DNA from: Leptidea sinapis
Taxonomy: Eukaryota; Arthropoda; Insecta; Lepidoptera; Pieridae
Length of the DNA: 64,000 nt
Reading direction: 5' to 3'
NCBI RefSeq assembly: GCF_905404315.1
Contig: NC_066279.1
Coordinates: 6,646,501 to 6,710,500, forward strand
This document shows, in pieces, positions 43,850-54,959 of this stretch. Made by a program: the position numbers and the translations under genes. The notes beneath the pieces are model-generated. The model ran no database searches. It was not told the DNA's origin and worked only from the letters and a program-made list of their open reading frames with translations. Each line of letters opens with the position of its first letter. The first letter of the stretch is position 1.

Positions 43850-44975
43850 ACGGTCTATAGATCTCAAGCTTAGTATTCAGCCTACGCCCTTTGGTATGTA
43901 GTGCGTATCAACAGTAAATCACTCAACGTTTCGCAATCTCTGCGCAATACTATTCATAAACATGCAACATATAAATGAGCTGACTCAAATCTTACATCAA
44001 ATATACTCGTAAACTTATCTTAGGTATTTACAACAGAAAACAACTATAAACTAGAACACGCTGTAAGTGGGCCAAACCTTCTTTTAACTTCAATCGCTCT
44101 ACATTTCGGATTGCGTCACTCAAGGGATTCCTAAAAAGTGTTAACGAGTTCTGTTATCATACGAAACAAGCGGCCATTAACAATAGCACGAAGCGAGATT
44201 TATAATATGACAAAAATACTGTATTCCATTTCGTTAACAGCCAATAAAACTTAAATGCGTAGGGACGTTTAGAGAAGCACTTAAGAGGATTGTACTGCTC
44301 ACCGCACCCTCGCAGCGATTGCCTTGATAGGCGCTGGATTCTCTACGTCATAAGAGGGAATACTGAAAGGAATGCACCCCTTTTTAAACCTAGCCTTGAC
44401 ATGAGATATATTTGCATATTTGAGATTAGTAAATGTCTATTCAGAGTGTAGTGGATCAACTAAAATGAAACCATATGAACACCCTTTAAAATACAAAATT
44501 GCAATCTATTTGCTTTTTAATAGATTCGAGTCTCTTGGGATTTTTTATAATATGGTGGTATACATAGGTAGAATAATATCGATTATAATTTGCAGTACGA
44601 CCCTTAAATATTTTAACGTATGTAAATTATTGTAACCGAAGCCAAAAAAAACTGAGACATTTTGTTTGATAGTTTTTTGCACGCCTATCTCAGAAACGAA
44701 TAAACCGTTTTAAATGGGGTTTCCACTGATGTTTGTGGCAAATAATATTAACTGGCAGTTAATTGACTTAATAAGTACGCCGATATGTACGCGAATAAAA
44801 TAGCGGATAAATAAATATATAATAAGTTAGGTACAATTAATATTGCTAGCAATAGTGAAGTTGGAATACAATCTGAGAATTTTGTTTGTAGATCAATAAA
44901 ATTCAGTACAAAAAAGACGATCGCTGGCGCTCAATCAATATTTTTATAAAAGGGTAATGACATCTCATTCTCACT
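43850..44975. other. Single-copy stretch
   Basis: No exon or repeat recognised over 1.1 kb, apart from a TTAAGAGGATTGTACTGCTC/CGCAGCGATTGCC patch of higher GC near 44290. Confidence 0.4.
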
Positions 44976-44978
44976 TAC

Positions 44979-45206
44979 TTCGGGCATGTATCGCGACGTG
45001 GAAGCGACTCCATAGAACGCTTAATAGTGCAGGGTAAAGTCGAGGGCACTAGACCACGAGGGAGATCCCCGATGAGGTGAACGGACCAAGTGAGGCAAGC
45101 TGTCAACGGTAAGTCAAGAGCCTCAGTTCGCGACGAGTGGCGTCGCATTGTGAAACAGGCCACTAACCTCGACGTGACGACCACGACCACTCTGACAAGA
45201 GTGTAA
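44979..45206 (+). pseudogene. Non-LTR retrotransposon ORF2 C-terminus with one internal stop
   Basis: The frame reads FGHVSRRGSDSIERLIVQGK, VEGTRPRGRSPMR, stop, TDQVRQAVNG, EWRRIVKQATNLD, TTTTLTRV and a stop, then a GAAGAAGAAGAAG tail. The in-frame TGA replaces the Trp expected in RSPTRWTDQ. It is the best-preserved LINE frame in the window. Confidence 0.8.
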
Positions 45207-45239
45207 CGCCGAAGAAGAAGAAGACGAATGACATACCTT

Positions 45240-45890
45240 CAAGTGACCCATCGTTCATCCGTTGAATATTTACTTTAAAATAAGATTAGAATAAAAAAAT
45301 AATTTCGACAAATCAGGCGACAAATTCAAATTCGAAAAACAGCAGCAAGAAACTCTTACAAAAGTATAATACCGCTGATCATATCAAATCATATCGAGCA
45401 GGTGTTCGTTAAAAACCGTGGGGACTTTAAGAATCCCCTCGGTGTCGTACCGACCACCGTCACTCAATCAATAAGCCACTTCCTGATGCGGGCGTGCACG
45501 AATCACTTATTAAACTTGATGACAGTTATCGTTTGAATATTTTCCCGTGGGTCTCAATGGGTGAGGTCAACGCTTAAGTGATTCAAGACTTGACGAACAC
45601 TAAATAGGCTTAATAATGCCAATAAAACTAATTGAGCTTCATTTCTCTACATGTTATTCAAAGCGACATTTTGGAGACCATCAAAATACAAGTGAATATA
45701 CAGTACTTCAGAACAATGCTAATATACGAGTATATCGAAAAAATAACACGCGCATTGCGAGACTTGAACGCGTTTTGACATTTGCTTGTCACAAAGTTTG
45801 ACAGTTACATGGCGGCTTCAGTACAAATCAGTGCAGTCCTGTTTCTGTGATCTATTGTAATAGCCAATATAACCTACAGCTCTCTGCTAA
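45240..45890. other. Single-copy stretch
   Basis: Contains a CAGCAAGAAACTCTTACAAA LINE-like crumb near 45340; otherwise unassigned. Confidence 0.35.
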
Positions 45891-45899
45891 GATTGATTT

Positions 45900-46510
45900 T
45901 TTTCATTAATCTTGCTTCATCTTTTGCATGGAGCTGACGTATCTCAAGTGGTTGAAGAATTGGACTTCTCCAAGAGATGATACGTTTACGCATTAAAGGA
46001 CCAGGGAGGATGTGTTAAGGGGTCTCATGTCGAGGTACAGAATCTACACGCTATGCAATTCCTGAGGCCTAGGATTGAGAGGTCATCTGCAGATACAAAT
46101 ACAAGACCTCGCGCCATCCTTTTTCAGCTCTTATAAAAGTCTGAAATATTATCTTCCAGCCAAGCTTGGGTAGTTCTTAACTTGTGGTGCAGTCGTGCTG
46201 GTCATAGGCTGAAGCTAATTTTTTATTGTATTGCTAGGGGGTTTCAGAGCATGGTCTAAGACAGTCTTTTGATGCAGTTTGAATGAAGTCTTTACACTTT
46301 TTTATTAAATATAGCTTTGGACTCCTTTATAAGACACCAAATCCTGACTGACGTCAGATGATGCACTTTGTGCTAAGCAAGCACTGCAATCCTTTTGAAA
46401 TGTGATTTAATATTAACGTTAAAATAATATGTGAAATTATCGTCATTTCTATCATTAAAATTCCGTTCCAAATTCAAATTAAAGAAAATTTTTAGTTTTT
46501 CTAGTAATAA
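45900..46510 (-). pseudogene. Tc1/mariner-type transposase remnant, copy 1
   Basis: The minus strand gives QQDSTTAHQVKNYP-like and LAGR-like text, corresponding to the QQDSAPAHK catalytic-Asp region and the following AWLEDNI segment. The same block in direct orientation is at 48510-49030. Many stops. Confidence 0.65.
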
Positions 46511-46819
46511 TTTTTACACCATTATTACAGTGTGTTATTGTGGTACATGGATTACTTTTTTCATTGTTTTGTGAGTAGATATAAATAATCTGTATTAAAA
46601 AATCATTTCTTGAGAAGGAATAATGGGTACAGTTAGCCTTAAATGGACAATTTTGTCGTTATAATTGGTATCTTCCGGAAATGCCATGGTTAAGCTAATA
46701 AAAGATTTATTGTAGAAAGGTTCTCAGCTCGCCTAACAATTTAATTGCTGGGTTTTATATTATATAATGGTAACTACTGCTAGTTTAATAATAGAAAACA
46801 TTTAAAAGTTTATATATTT

Positions 46820-47100
46820 CTAGCGAACCCGACAGATGTTGTCCTGTAAATACGTCTTAAGTTTGAAAAATCAGCCCAGCCGTTAGAAGGAGTTCACTAA
46901 CATGGGCAGGAGTATTATTTAAGGACTGAATTGATAATCTAAACCATTCTCAAATTCACTGGAACACACAAAAACTCATAAAAATTGGTCCAGCCGTTTA
47001 GGAGGGGGTTAGTTGTGAATCTAAACCATCCTCGAATCCACTTGAACACACACAAAAAAATTTATTCAAATCGGTCCAGCCGTTTAGGAAAAGTTCACTG
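46820..47100 (-). mobile_element. Helitron-like element with repeated module, 5'-truncated
   Basis: On the minus strand it ends ACAACATCTGTCGGGTTCGCTAG and contains the CTCCTAAACGGCTGGACC-type phrase three times. Its 5' part is cut off exactly where the element at 47101 begins. Confidence 0.75.
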
Positions 47101-47451
47101 CTAGCTGCCCCGACAGACGTTGTTCTGTAGATAATAAAAAAAATACTGTTTTATAGGAATTTGCCAACAATATTTCAAAACATCAAGAATTATTTAATAA
47201 AAAATGCTGACTGTTGTAATAATGAAATTTTTTCACAGAGGAACTGTCAAACCGTGCGTCACTAAATTCTCTCATAGAAAATATGTCCATACAAAACAAA
47301 TATTGAAAATAAAATTAATTATAGGTCCCGAATCGAAATAAAAACTATCCTATCTCTCAAGTTGGACCAAACTGCACTCCATGCAGTAATCTCCATTAAA
47401 ATCCGTTCATTAGTTTAGGATGGACTATCGCGGACAAACAACGTATAAAGA
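47101..47451 (-). mobile_element. Helitron-like element abutting another
   Basis: The minus strand reads A|TCTTTATACGTTGTTTGTC ... ACAACGTCTGTCGGGGCAGCTAG. Its 3' end touches the truncated 5' side of 46820-47100, giving a direct tandem. Confidence 0.8.
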
Positions 47452-47761
47452 TATACTCGTATGAAAAAGGAGTAGGTACATTTTAATGACACAAAAACTG
47501 CTAACGAAACTATCTGAAGCTTTAACATCGATTAGTAACTTTGTATTCATAATATGTAGTAGGGTTATGCCCAAGGGCTGAGGGTGTCTCGTGTAGGGTT
47601 GTCATCCGTACTTTAAAATAGCGCATTGTACTCTATTTCACGAAGATGAACTTTATAATCTATAACACGTATTGAGTATATATTATTTTTACATACATTT
47701 ACTTTATTCTAGCCATGCGCATTATCATAACACAAAAAATAAGTTAATCAGAAAATAATAT

Positions 47762-47850
47762 GGCTGCGCTCGGATGGAACCCGAGAGGTCGCGGGTTCGA
47801 GTCGTCGTTCTAAAATTTTGTTTACAAATTTAATTAGTACACATACCAGC
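47762..47850 (+). repeat. tRNA-derived SINE (family T-like) fragment
   Basis: AGGTCGCGGGTTCGAGTCGTCGTTCT then AAAATTTTGTTTACAAATTT resembles the B-box half and tail of family T. Confidence 0.5.
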
Positions 47851-47989
47851 TCTATTTCTTCCTGAAAAAATTGGCAACCCTAGCTAGTCTCATGTCACAA
47901 GTTTGATCACTGTCCAGTTGCAATACCGCCGTGTTGGCCATGAATATGAAAGGGTTATAATTTGGGGAGATTTAACGCGTCCCTTTGTG

Positions 47990-48480
47990 GCTCACGATAC
48001 TTGTTTTTTTTTTTAGAGATATATTACGTTATTCTGCGACGGCTGCTCATTTTAAAATTTGATTTGATTTATCCACGCAAAACGTTTTTTAACAATTCTT
48101 TTGAATTTCGTAATACATTGTTTCGAACATTTTCTGGGATCTTGTTGTAAAAGCATATGCATTGGCCCACAAAATACTTGCTAACTCGACTTAGCCGAGT
48201 AGTAGGCATAATAAGTTTATGTCTGTTCTTGGTTTAGGGGACATTATGCTAGAAAATTCACTAATGTGCCTGTACATACATAACATTATAAATAATGAGA
48301 AGCAACAGTCAAGATGTTAATTTCTTTAAATTCTGCTCTCAATGATTCTTTGGGACCTGGGTTATAAATAGCGCGAATAGCCATCTTCTGCAGCACAATG
48401 ATTGTATTAATATCGGCAGCGATGCCTCCTAATAATTAAATACCTATACCATAAATTCTGTTACAAATAAAACTTATATC
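47990..48480 (-). pseudogene. CR1/Jockey-like reverse transcriptase C-terminal remnant
   Basis: The minus strand reads in pieces GGIAADINTIIVLQKMAIRA, IYNPGPKESLRAEFKEINIL, TVASHYL, then CCTACTACTCGGCTAAGTCG, the same coding text as the 22996 copy. Stops and shifts present. Confidence 0.78.
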
Positions 48481-48509
48481 TATATATTTAATTTATGAAG
48501 TCTCAGCAA

Positions 48510-49030
48510 TTAATAAAAAAGCATTCTATTCGAAATTTAGTAACTGCTTTTTCTAGAGAATTCTTAAGTGAATCCATGTCGGCGCGTCGTTTAGAGCAGG
48601 CCATGTCTTCTATAACTGACGATAATTTGTCACTCGATGGGTTTAGATTTTCAGCTCTCATATAAGTCCGAAATGTTATTTTCCAGCCAAGCTTGGGTAG
48701 TTCATGCCTTGTGGTGCAGTTGTGCTGGAAAGTCCAAGGTCATTTTTTATCGTATTGCTAGGAGGTTTCAGAATATAGTCTAAGAGAGTCTTTTGATGCA
48801 CTTTCTGAAGTCTTCACTCTTTTTCCACAAAAATAGAACTTTTCGACTCCTTTAAAAGAAACCATGACTGAAGTCAGATGCAAGGCACTTTGTGCTAAAC
48901 AAGCACTGCAATCCTTTTGAAATGTGATTATATTAACCTTTAAAATAATATGTGGTATGGCGTGAAATTATCGTCATTTCCAACATTATAATCACGTTCC
49001 AAATTCAAATTAAAGTTTTTTTTTATTTTT
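48510..49030 (-). pseudogene. Tc1/mariner-type transposase remnant, copy 2
   Basis: Minus-strand text GVEKFYFCGKRVKTSESASK, WTFQHNCTTRHE, LSSVIEDMACSKRRADMDSL, KNSLEKAVTKF aligns with the C-terminal half of mariner-type transposases. It parallels 45900-46510 in the same orientation 2.5 kb away. Confidence 0.75.
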
Positions 49031-49264
49031 TGTTGTAATAATAGTTAAGGCCAGACTAAGTAACAATCAATGCTAAACTTAATAATAAGTAGTCACAACG
49101 AATTTCATAAAGAAAAGAAAACGTAGTTGACTATTGCTATACACCATACTATAAATGTGAGTCCTTATATATACATACATACGGTATGGTACACTATCTT
49201 GCAAAATCAGTGGAAATTCATGAAAATTGCTGGCGTTTGAGGTAGCATTATTAAATGTCTCATT

Positions 49265-49592
49265 TACCAGTGGGAGGCTACTTAGCACAGAATGCCGGCT
49301 AGATTATGGGTACCACAACAGCGCCCATTTCTGCCGTGAAGGTACTGCTTCACGGCAGAAATTAACATTACTACGTTTCGGTCTGAAGGGCGCCGTAGCT
49401 AGTGAAATTACTGGACAAATGAGACTTAACATCTTATTTCTCAAGGTGACGAGCGTAAGTGTAGTGTCAGAATTTTTCGGTTTTTCAAGAATCCTGAGCG
49501 GCACTGCATTGTTATGGGCAGGGTATATCAATTACTATCAGACAGATGAACGTCCTGCTCGTCTCGACCCTTATTTTCATAAAAAAAATATA
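49265..49592 (+). repeat. SINE-like family A copy with local inversion
   Basis: ACCAGTGGGAGGCTACTTAG to CTCGACCCTTATTTTCATAAAAAAAA. The GCCGTGAAG...AGTAATG part reads CTGCCGTGAAGGTACTGCTTCACGGCAG, a small inverted duplication making a perfect hairpin. Confidence 0.9.
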
Positions 49593-49594
49593 TC

Positions 49595-50590
49595 CGGGTA
49601 TTTTTTTTTTTGACATTACTACTGATGTTCGAGTAAAATTATTTAAATTTATACGGGGAAAATACATATATTTCTCTTTATTACTCTAGACCAAATGTAA
49701 TCCATTCTAAACGTCGAAACACGAAAATCAAGATTGTTCCGGATTGAGAGATAATACGATTGAGTCACGGATTAACCACAACAAACTTTAAGTTAAATTG
49801 GTTTTTGACAATAATATATGACATGACATTTAGTTACATAAAACATTCTTAGTATTATCTAGACACCTGTCCGATCCGTAAGGCCGCACACCAACTCTGA
49901 TTGATGCCTCTAGTAGAGACATTTTGAAATATATTCAACCGAGCGATAGCACTAGAACCAAAGAATATGTAATAATACAAGTACTCACTCCACAAAATGA
50001 AATAAACAAATAGGAACTCTTGCAGCTATACAATAAGGTGTAATTCAAACCGCACAGCGCTAATAACCTACATTTTTATTCACCTAGAAGTTGCCTCTCT
50101 TTCTATCGCGTGACTCTTACCTCTTCTGACAACGTTAGGGTTGACTTCTTTACCTAAAACGGTAGGTACCTACCTACATAAGTATACACCTCTCACGAGC
50201 GATGACAAGACATCACGTTGATCGACACACATAATCTGTGTTATTAATAAACTCGAAGTAAAGTTAAGCCAAATTTAAAACTTTTTGTCTTAGAGAATTA
50301 CATGACAGGGAGAAGTAATTTTAAATTTGGAGTAACTTTACATTGCGTTTATTAATAAGACAGAATTTGTACAATGTAATAGTAATAATGATAATGGAAC
50401 GAACTTCTATCCAAAGATAGCGTTTGCAGGTGGATATGACATGAGTTACGCTGTTTATTGATTTTAGAAAAAAAGATAAAAGTTTATTTGTGACGATATA
50501 GTACAATAAAACAATATTGGGGAATATTATTTACTATACGTCACAAAGTGGTCCCATCTGAGGAAATTTGCTAGTTTTTAACGCTGCTGC
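49595..50590. other. Single-copy stretch
   Basis: No exon or repeat recognised over 1 kb. Confidence 0.4.
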
Positions 50591-50593
50591 GTG

Positions 50594-50775
50594 GCTCATC
50601 ATCATCATTTCAATCGGCAGACTTCCACTGCAGGACAAAGGCCTCACTCAAAGACGTCCACGACGATCGGTCCTCCGTCGCCCTCATCCAATCTGTGCCG
50701 TCGGTCTTGACCAGATCAGTGAACAATTACCAAGCGACATTACAAAGATGATTTCTGATCACCTCTGCCCATCGC
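50594..50775 (-). repeat. RTE-type LINE 3' end, diverged
   Basis: TCATCATCATCATTTCAATC, ACTTCCACTGCAGGACAAAG, GGTCTTGACCAGATCAGTG. Confidence 0.75.
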
Positions 50776-50890
50776 TTATGTAACACTTAAAATGGAATTC
50801 CAGCGTTTCCTGCTTTTTAGGTTGGTGTACTTTTTCGATGGTACCTGTGTCATCAGTAGTCAACCTCGAAACGTTATTCCCTTAGATAAT

Positions 50891-51082
50891 TTATACGTGT
50901 GGAAAGAGCCTCTTGCTGCTAGACAACCGATGAAATCAGGCCACGTTTAGTGTACGCGACAAGCTACGTCTTACACTCGCGATTTGTATGTCACATTGGG
51001 TTAGTGCGCGTGCATAAAGGTTAACTGTCAACATCAATTTTTTTCCAGGTTTTCACAGCTGTTATAGTCTATCTAGATGTAA
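50891..51082. mobile_element. MITE family L copy 2, diverged
   Basis: GACAAGCTACGTCTTACACTC and GTCTATCTAGATGTAAT match 26615-26822; the left TIR is decayed (TTTATACGTGTGGAAAGAG). Confidence 0.65.
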
Positions 51083-51600
51083 TATGATCTAAGTGTATGC
51101 CTTATTGCTACGCTAAAGTAAAAATACCTGACTTTTTTTTTAATATTCGGTGACGTATTTTGTACAGCACTACCAAGACACAACTGGACTCTTTTGTTCG
51201 CAAGTGTGACATATATTTAGTTCAACCAACGTGTGTAACAATACCGAAACCAAGACTCATAAATCATAATAGCAAGCACCAAGCATTCATACCAATGTTA
51301 CTCCTGTATTTGTAAACAGTACGTGTTACAAGTAGAAGGTGGCGTATTCAATACTCTCACAATAGCACCGATTCACAACAGCTCAACACTTACAAAATAT
51401 AATCTTTAGTGTGTCGCACTAATTTGAGCTTTATTACAACTGGACACGGATCATAACTGCAATGATACGGATCTTTTATCCTTTAGGCCTCGGAATAGGA
51501 ATACTGAAGCGAGATTATGTTTATATTATTCGCCTCGTGTAAATATATTTTAAAATCCAACTGATTTGTTAGCCAAACTCTAGCTACAAAACATAATCGT
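51083..51600. other. Single-copy stretch
   Basis: Nothing identified. Confidence 0.4.
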
Positions 51601-51604
51601 TTTT

Positions 51605-51935
51605 TGACTTTACAAGTAATCACCGCCGCTCGCATTCGTTTGCAACACCAGAGGAATCACGGGAGCGTAGCCGACCTTTTCTTGTGCGGGAACCACCGCA
51701 CAAGGAAGTTAATTCCACAGCATTGTAGTACGTGTAAGAAAGCTCCTTGATAACCGCACTGTGGAGGACCGCCACACATCCAGATGGCAAGGAAGATATC
51801 CTAATTTGTAGCGTGTCGTGCCAAGGTGGAATTCGGCGGCAGGAATCAGGTCAAACAAATCTTCCGAACACTCCCCGTGATAGATGCTGCAGAAAACACA
51901 ATTCGAGCAGCTCTATCCAGTATATGATATGTAGC
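51605..51935 (-). pseudogene. CR1/Jockey-like LINE C-terminus and 3' end (family C), 5'-extended
   Basis: TCACCGCCGCTCGCATTCG to GATAGATGCTGCAGAAAACA. In minus sense it reaches further into coding sequence than the other family C copies (RAARIVFSAASITGSVRK-like), then the CGGAATTC...GTGTGGCGG block. It lacks the last ~40 nt. Confidence 0.75.
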
Positions 51936-52149
51936 CTAATGTAATCCACATCTCTTGTTAATGTTGGTGCAAAATTTGAAATAGATTTATTCAGTAGTTT
52001 ATGCATTTTGCCCAGACATACATACAGAAAAACCGACAGTAACTCTCTTTAAAGTACTTTTTGTCTCCGGTAATGATCATTTCTGATAAAAATATTGAAT
52101 GTACAGTTTATACTTTAATACGAATTTATTATTATGATAGATAGATATC

Positions 52150-52275
52150 ATCATCATCATAAGCTGGAAGGTGTCCACAGCTGGACAAAGGCCTCCCCCA
52201 AGGATCTTCACAACGATAGGTCCTGCGCTGCCCTCATCCAACGTATTCCGGCGATCTTGACCAGATCGTCGGTTA
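52150..52275 (-). repeat. RTE-type LINE 3' end
   Basis: ATCATCATCATCATAAGCTG, GTCCACAGCTGGACAAAGG, CCTCCCCC, GATCTTGACCAGATCGTC. Confidence 0.85.
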
Positions 52276-52372
52276 CCTACCGGCCCGCTTCTTCCTGCGT
52301 AGATAGATAGATATAACTAAGACTATTTGCATTACATACTGTTTGAGTGGTAAGTGATAAACCGTAATAACT

Positions 52373-52530
52373 ACACAAATCAAATTTGAAAAACAAAATT
52401 TTATGAACGATGCGGGATTCGAACCCACGACCTCCGGCGTTCCGTGCCGGTGCTCTAACCAACTGAGCTAACCGTTCGAGTACCGCCTCGTTATAAAATT
52501 CTGTTTGCTTTGTTCAAATTTTGTTTTTCA
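52373..52530 (-). repeat. tRNA-derived SINE (family T), head intact
   Basis: The full unit runs on the minus strand from TTGAACAAAGCAAACAG through the tRNA-like head at 52405-52477 to CATAAAATTTTGTTTTTC. It is half of an inverted pair with 52690-52905. Confidence 0.85.
52405..52477 (-). ncRNA. Intact tRNA-like cloverleaf (73 nt) heading a SINE
   Basis: GAACGGT pairs fully with ATCGTTC (acceptor, 7 bp with one G-U), GCTC/GAGC (D arm), CCGGC-ACGGAAC-GCCGG (anticodon arm), GTGGG-TTCGAAT-CCCGC (T arm), A-box TTAGCTCAGTTGG. Position 33 is C, not the near-universal T, and the SINE body continues directly, so this is SINE head rather than a working tRNA gene; pol III transcription is plausible. Confidence 0.75.
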
Positions 52531-52689
52531 AATTTTATTTGTGAATTAATCCTAGAAGTGAGGGTTATCACTTTTAAAAAAAAAAACATAACATATTGTT
52601 TAGATTTACAAGAGCGACATCTCAAGTCAACTTCCTAATATGCACATATTGGGGTTGAGCAGGTTATCAACTGTAAAGTAGATCCTGTA

Positions 52690-52905
52690 GATGAAGCCAC
52701 AACCTGAGAGTTGAACAAAGCAAACAGAATTTTATAACGAGGCGGTACTCGAACGGTACAGTAGTAGCTCAGTTGGTTAGAGCACCGGCACGGATTGCCG
52801 GAGGTCGTGGTTTCGAATCCCGTATCGTTCATAAAATTTTGTTTTTCAAATTTTATTTGTGTATTAATCCTAGAAGTGAGGGTTATCACTTTAAAAAAAC
52901 ATAAC
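52690..52905 (+). repeat. tRNA-derived SINE (family T), inverse partner
   Basis: AGTTGAACAAAGCAAACAGA, GCTCAGTTGGTTAGAGCACC, TTTCGAATCCCGTATCG, then TTTTCAAATTTTATTTGTG and AGTGAGGGTTATCACTTT. An ACAGTAG insertion breaks the acceptor stem. With 52373-52530 it forms an inverted pair about 330 bp apart. Confidence 0.85.
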
Positions 52906-52909
52906 ATAT

Positions 52910-53340
52910 CGTAATAACTCCATAAAGTTATAATTCAACTCGCACTTAGCAAGACATAATATAAGACCCTTCGCAAGACTTCAAGAGTATTATTTACAGT
53001 GCACATGTTGTTATAAGAAAACATTGTGTTTCGCAGTCCGCGTGTTCATTTAAAGCGTCTCCAAGTGTACTTTGGGTATACAATGAGTTGCTCCCGTCCG
53101 CGTCGGGCTGAGAGAAATTGTCTTGTGTTCATTGAGTGTTCATACAGGAAATGTGGACACTATTCCCGACATTTTCCTCGCTAAACAAGTTTCTTGGATA
53201 GTGTTGGTGAACGTTTTTATATTTCGATACTCATATAAAAAATGTGGTATTTAAAATTTGGACTAAGCTTTGCGCGGTGTGTGTAAAGGGTTAATTAAAG
53301 GGTTTGCTGCTATATAAATAAACAAAAATTTTATTTTGCA
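52910..53340. other. Single-copy stretch
   Basis: A small GC patch GTCCGCGTCGGGCTGAG near 53096; nothing identified. Confidence 0.35.
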
Positions 53341-53344
53341 AAAT

Positions 53345-53510
53345 GAAAAATGGAATATTTTTATCAAATTTATATATTTTCATCGGTCCTCGATAAATCT
53401 ACGAAGTTTGAACGAAATCTGGCCGTTTAAAGTGGGTCTAAATCGCGCCCAAATGAGTCGGTTACAAACACACATACATACAGGTGAAGCTAATAAAAAG
53501 CGTTTAAAAA
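53345..53510 (-). repeat. Family G block
   Basis: CATCGGTCCTCGATAAATCT, ACGAAATCTGGCCGTTTAAA, ACATACAGGTGAAGCTAATA, inverse of 34846-34980; no palindrome attached. Confidence 0.78.
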
Positions 53511-53759
53511 AGATTGAATTGTCATGAAGGAGATAAAAAAGAAGCCAGCTGAGAGTCTTGCACCCTTTCTTCTCAAGTCTATAAGTATGAATTTGATGAG
53601 CTTCACGCAAAGAAAGACAGAAAGAGATGTGTGGATTCGACGGGCATGAAAACTCGATAACATGACTTTTATCAAAGATTAGACTTGTTCTGATCAGTTT
53701 TATGCCCCCCAAAAACCTAACAGTAAATTTCATAAATTATTGAAATACATGATATAAAA

Positions 53760-54040
53760 ACTATAAGTAGGTAGGTACAGACTACAGCTTGTATTTGTGT
53801 GGTAAAGGTTACTATATCATAAATGACTTTTTTAATGATACCACAGATTGTGCGACCGCCCTCGGGCTATTAAATAATAAGTTCAATTGTACAATGTTAC
53901 TTTGTAAATGTTACTTTAATTATTGTAAAACATATTTTTGATGAAAAAAAAGCACGCTGACTTTTTTGCGCCCATTCTTCTCAGGCTTGAGGCATTCATT
54001 TTGGAATGGGTGATAGATTTTTGACTTTCAATAAGATTGA
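53760..54040 (+). pseudogene. CR1/Jockey-like LINE 3' end with C-terminal coding crumbs
   Basis: GGTAAAGGTTACTATATCAT, AAATGACTTTTTTAATGATA (coding tail as at 23150) and TTTTTTGCGCCCATTCTTCT, TTTCAATAAG. Confidence 0.75.
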
Positions 54041-54295
54041 ATTTGTAGATAATAAACAGTATATCAGATGTTAAAACAAATAATAAGTTAGGTAGTATTT
54101 TATAAACTTGACATGTTTTCAGTATGGCAACACAACAAACCATATATTGGCGCTCTTATAATTCAAGATAAACCCTTCATTAATGGTAAAAAATAAAACA
54201 ACTTTCTTTGTTTGGTTTAAAAATATTCAAAAACAGTTCAGAAATCGTACCGCAATTCGAGAAGGTTCCAACAACAATTATTTAAACAACTTTAA

Positions 54296-54734
54296 GGGAC
54301 TACGCGCACTTATTCAGCTCCAATCGCGTTTCGCTGAACGATTTTGGTCACACTTATACAGCTCTGCTTCTATCAACCGCGTACGGAACTTTAAATCACG
54401 TCTGCACTCTTTAATCTTTGCGTGCATAATGATTACGTCAAATCAATGCAGGAACAATACAGGTCGCAACTTGTCGACAAGGAGTCGCGAACCATCCCTG
54501 TAAAGAGCTGTTCCGCCGCATTCGACGGCGAACAGCGCCGTACGCGGCGGAACAGCGCCGAACGCTCTCTATAACATTCGCATAATAAAAACACATTTAT
54601 CCTCATTTCATGCTGGTTTGCCGCGAAAGCAGAATGGACGCGGAAAGCTGAATCGACGCGTACACGTCTCCATACAAAATTGTTGTTTTCTATGGACCAA
54701 AGCTGAAAAGAGCTGAATAAGTGCGCGTAGTCCC
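54296..54734. mobile_element. 439-bp TIR element with TAA target duplication
   Basis: Ends GGGACTACGCGCACTTATTC and its inverse GAATAAGTGCGCGTAGTCCC, with TAA at 54293-54295 and 54735-54737. TIRs are about 25 bp. GC-rich inside, with a perfect 10-bp stem GTTCCGCCGC/GCGGCGGAAC and repeated GAACAGCGCCG. Overlapping frames on both strands are chance. PIF/Harbinger-like by target. Confidence 0.85.
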
Positions 54735-54899
54735 TAAATCTACGTAAAAGAAACGATAGAGGTATCATTTTCTTTATATAGATGAAACGATTTCAGTTAA
54801 GTCTTCTAAGTTTTGTTCCTTACACACTTGGTCCTTATCAAAAACAATATTGCGATATCTTCATTTAGCATAGAGTTATTAAAGTTTTACAAACATTCG

Positions 54900-54955
54900 C
54901 ACATACGTACTCAGTCATGTGTGTACGCGGACGAAGTCGCGAGTATCAGCTAGTC
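54900..54955 (+). mobile_element. Helitron-like 3' end fragment
   Basis: GTACGCGGACGAAGTCGCGAG then TATCAGCTAG|T. Confidence 0.65.
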
Positions 54956-54959
54956 TTAA

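Noticed and set aside
54183..54768. Opposing frames of 106 and 111 residues
   Set aside because: They lie largely inside the 439-bp TIR element; GC-rich DNA has few stops. No transposase motif.
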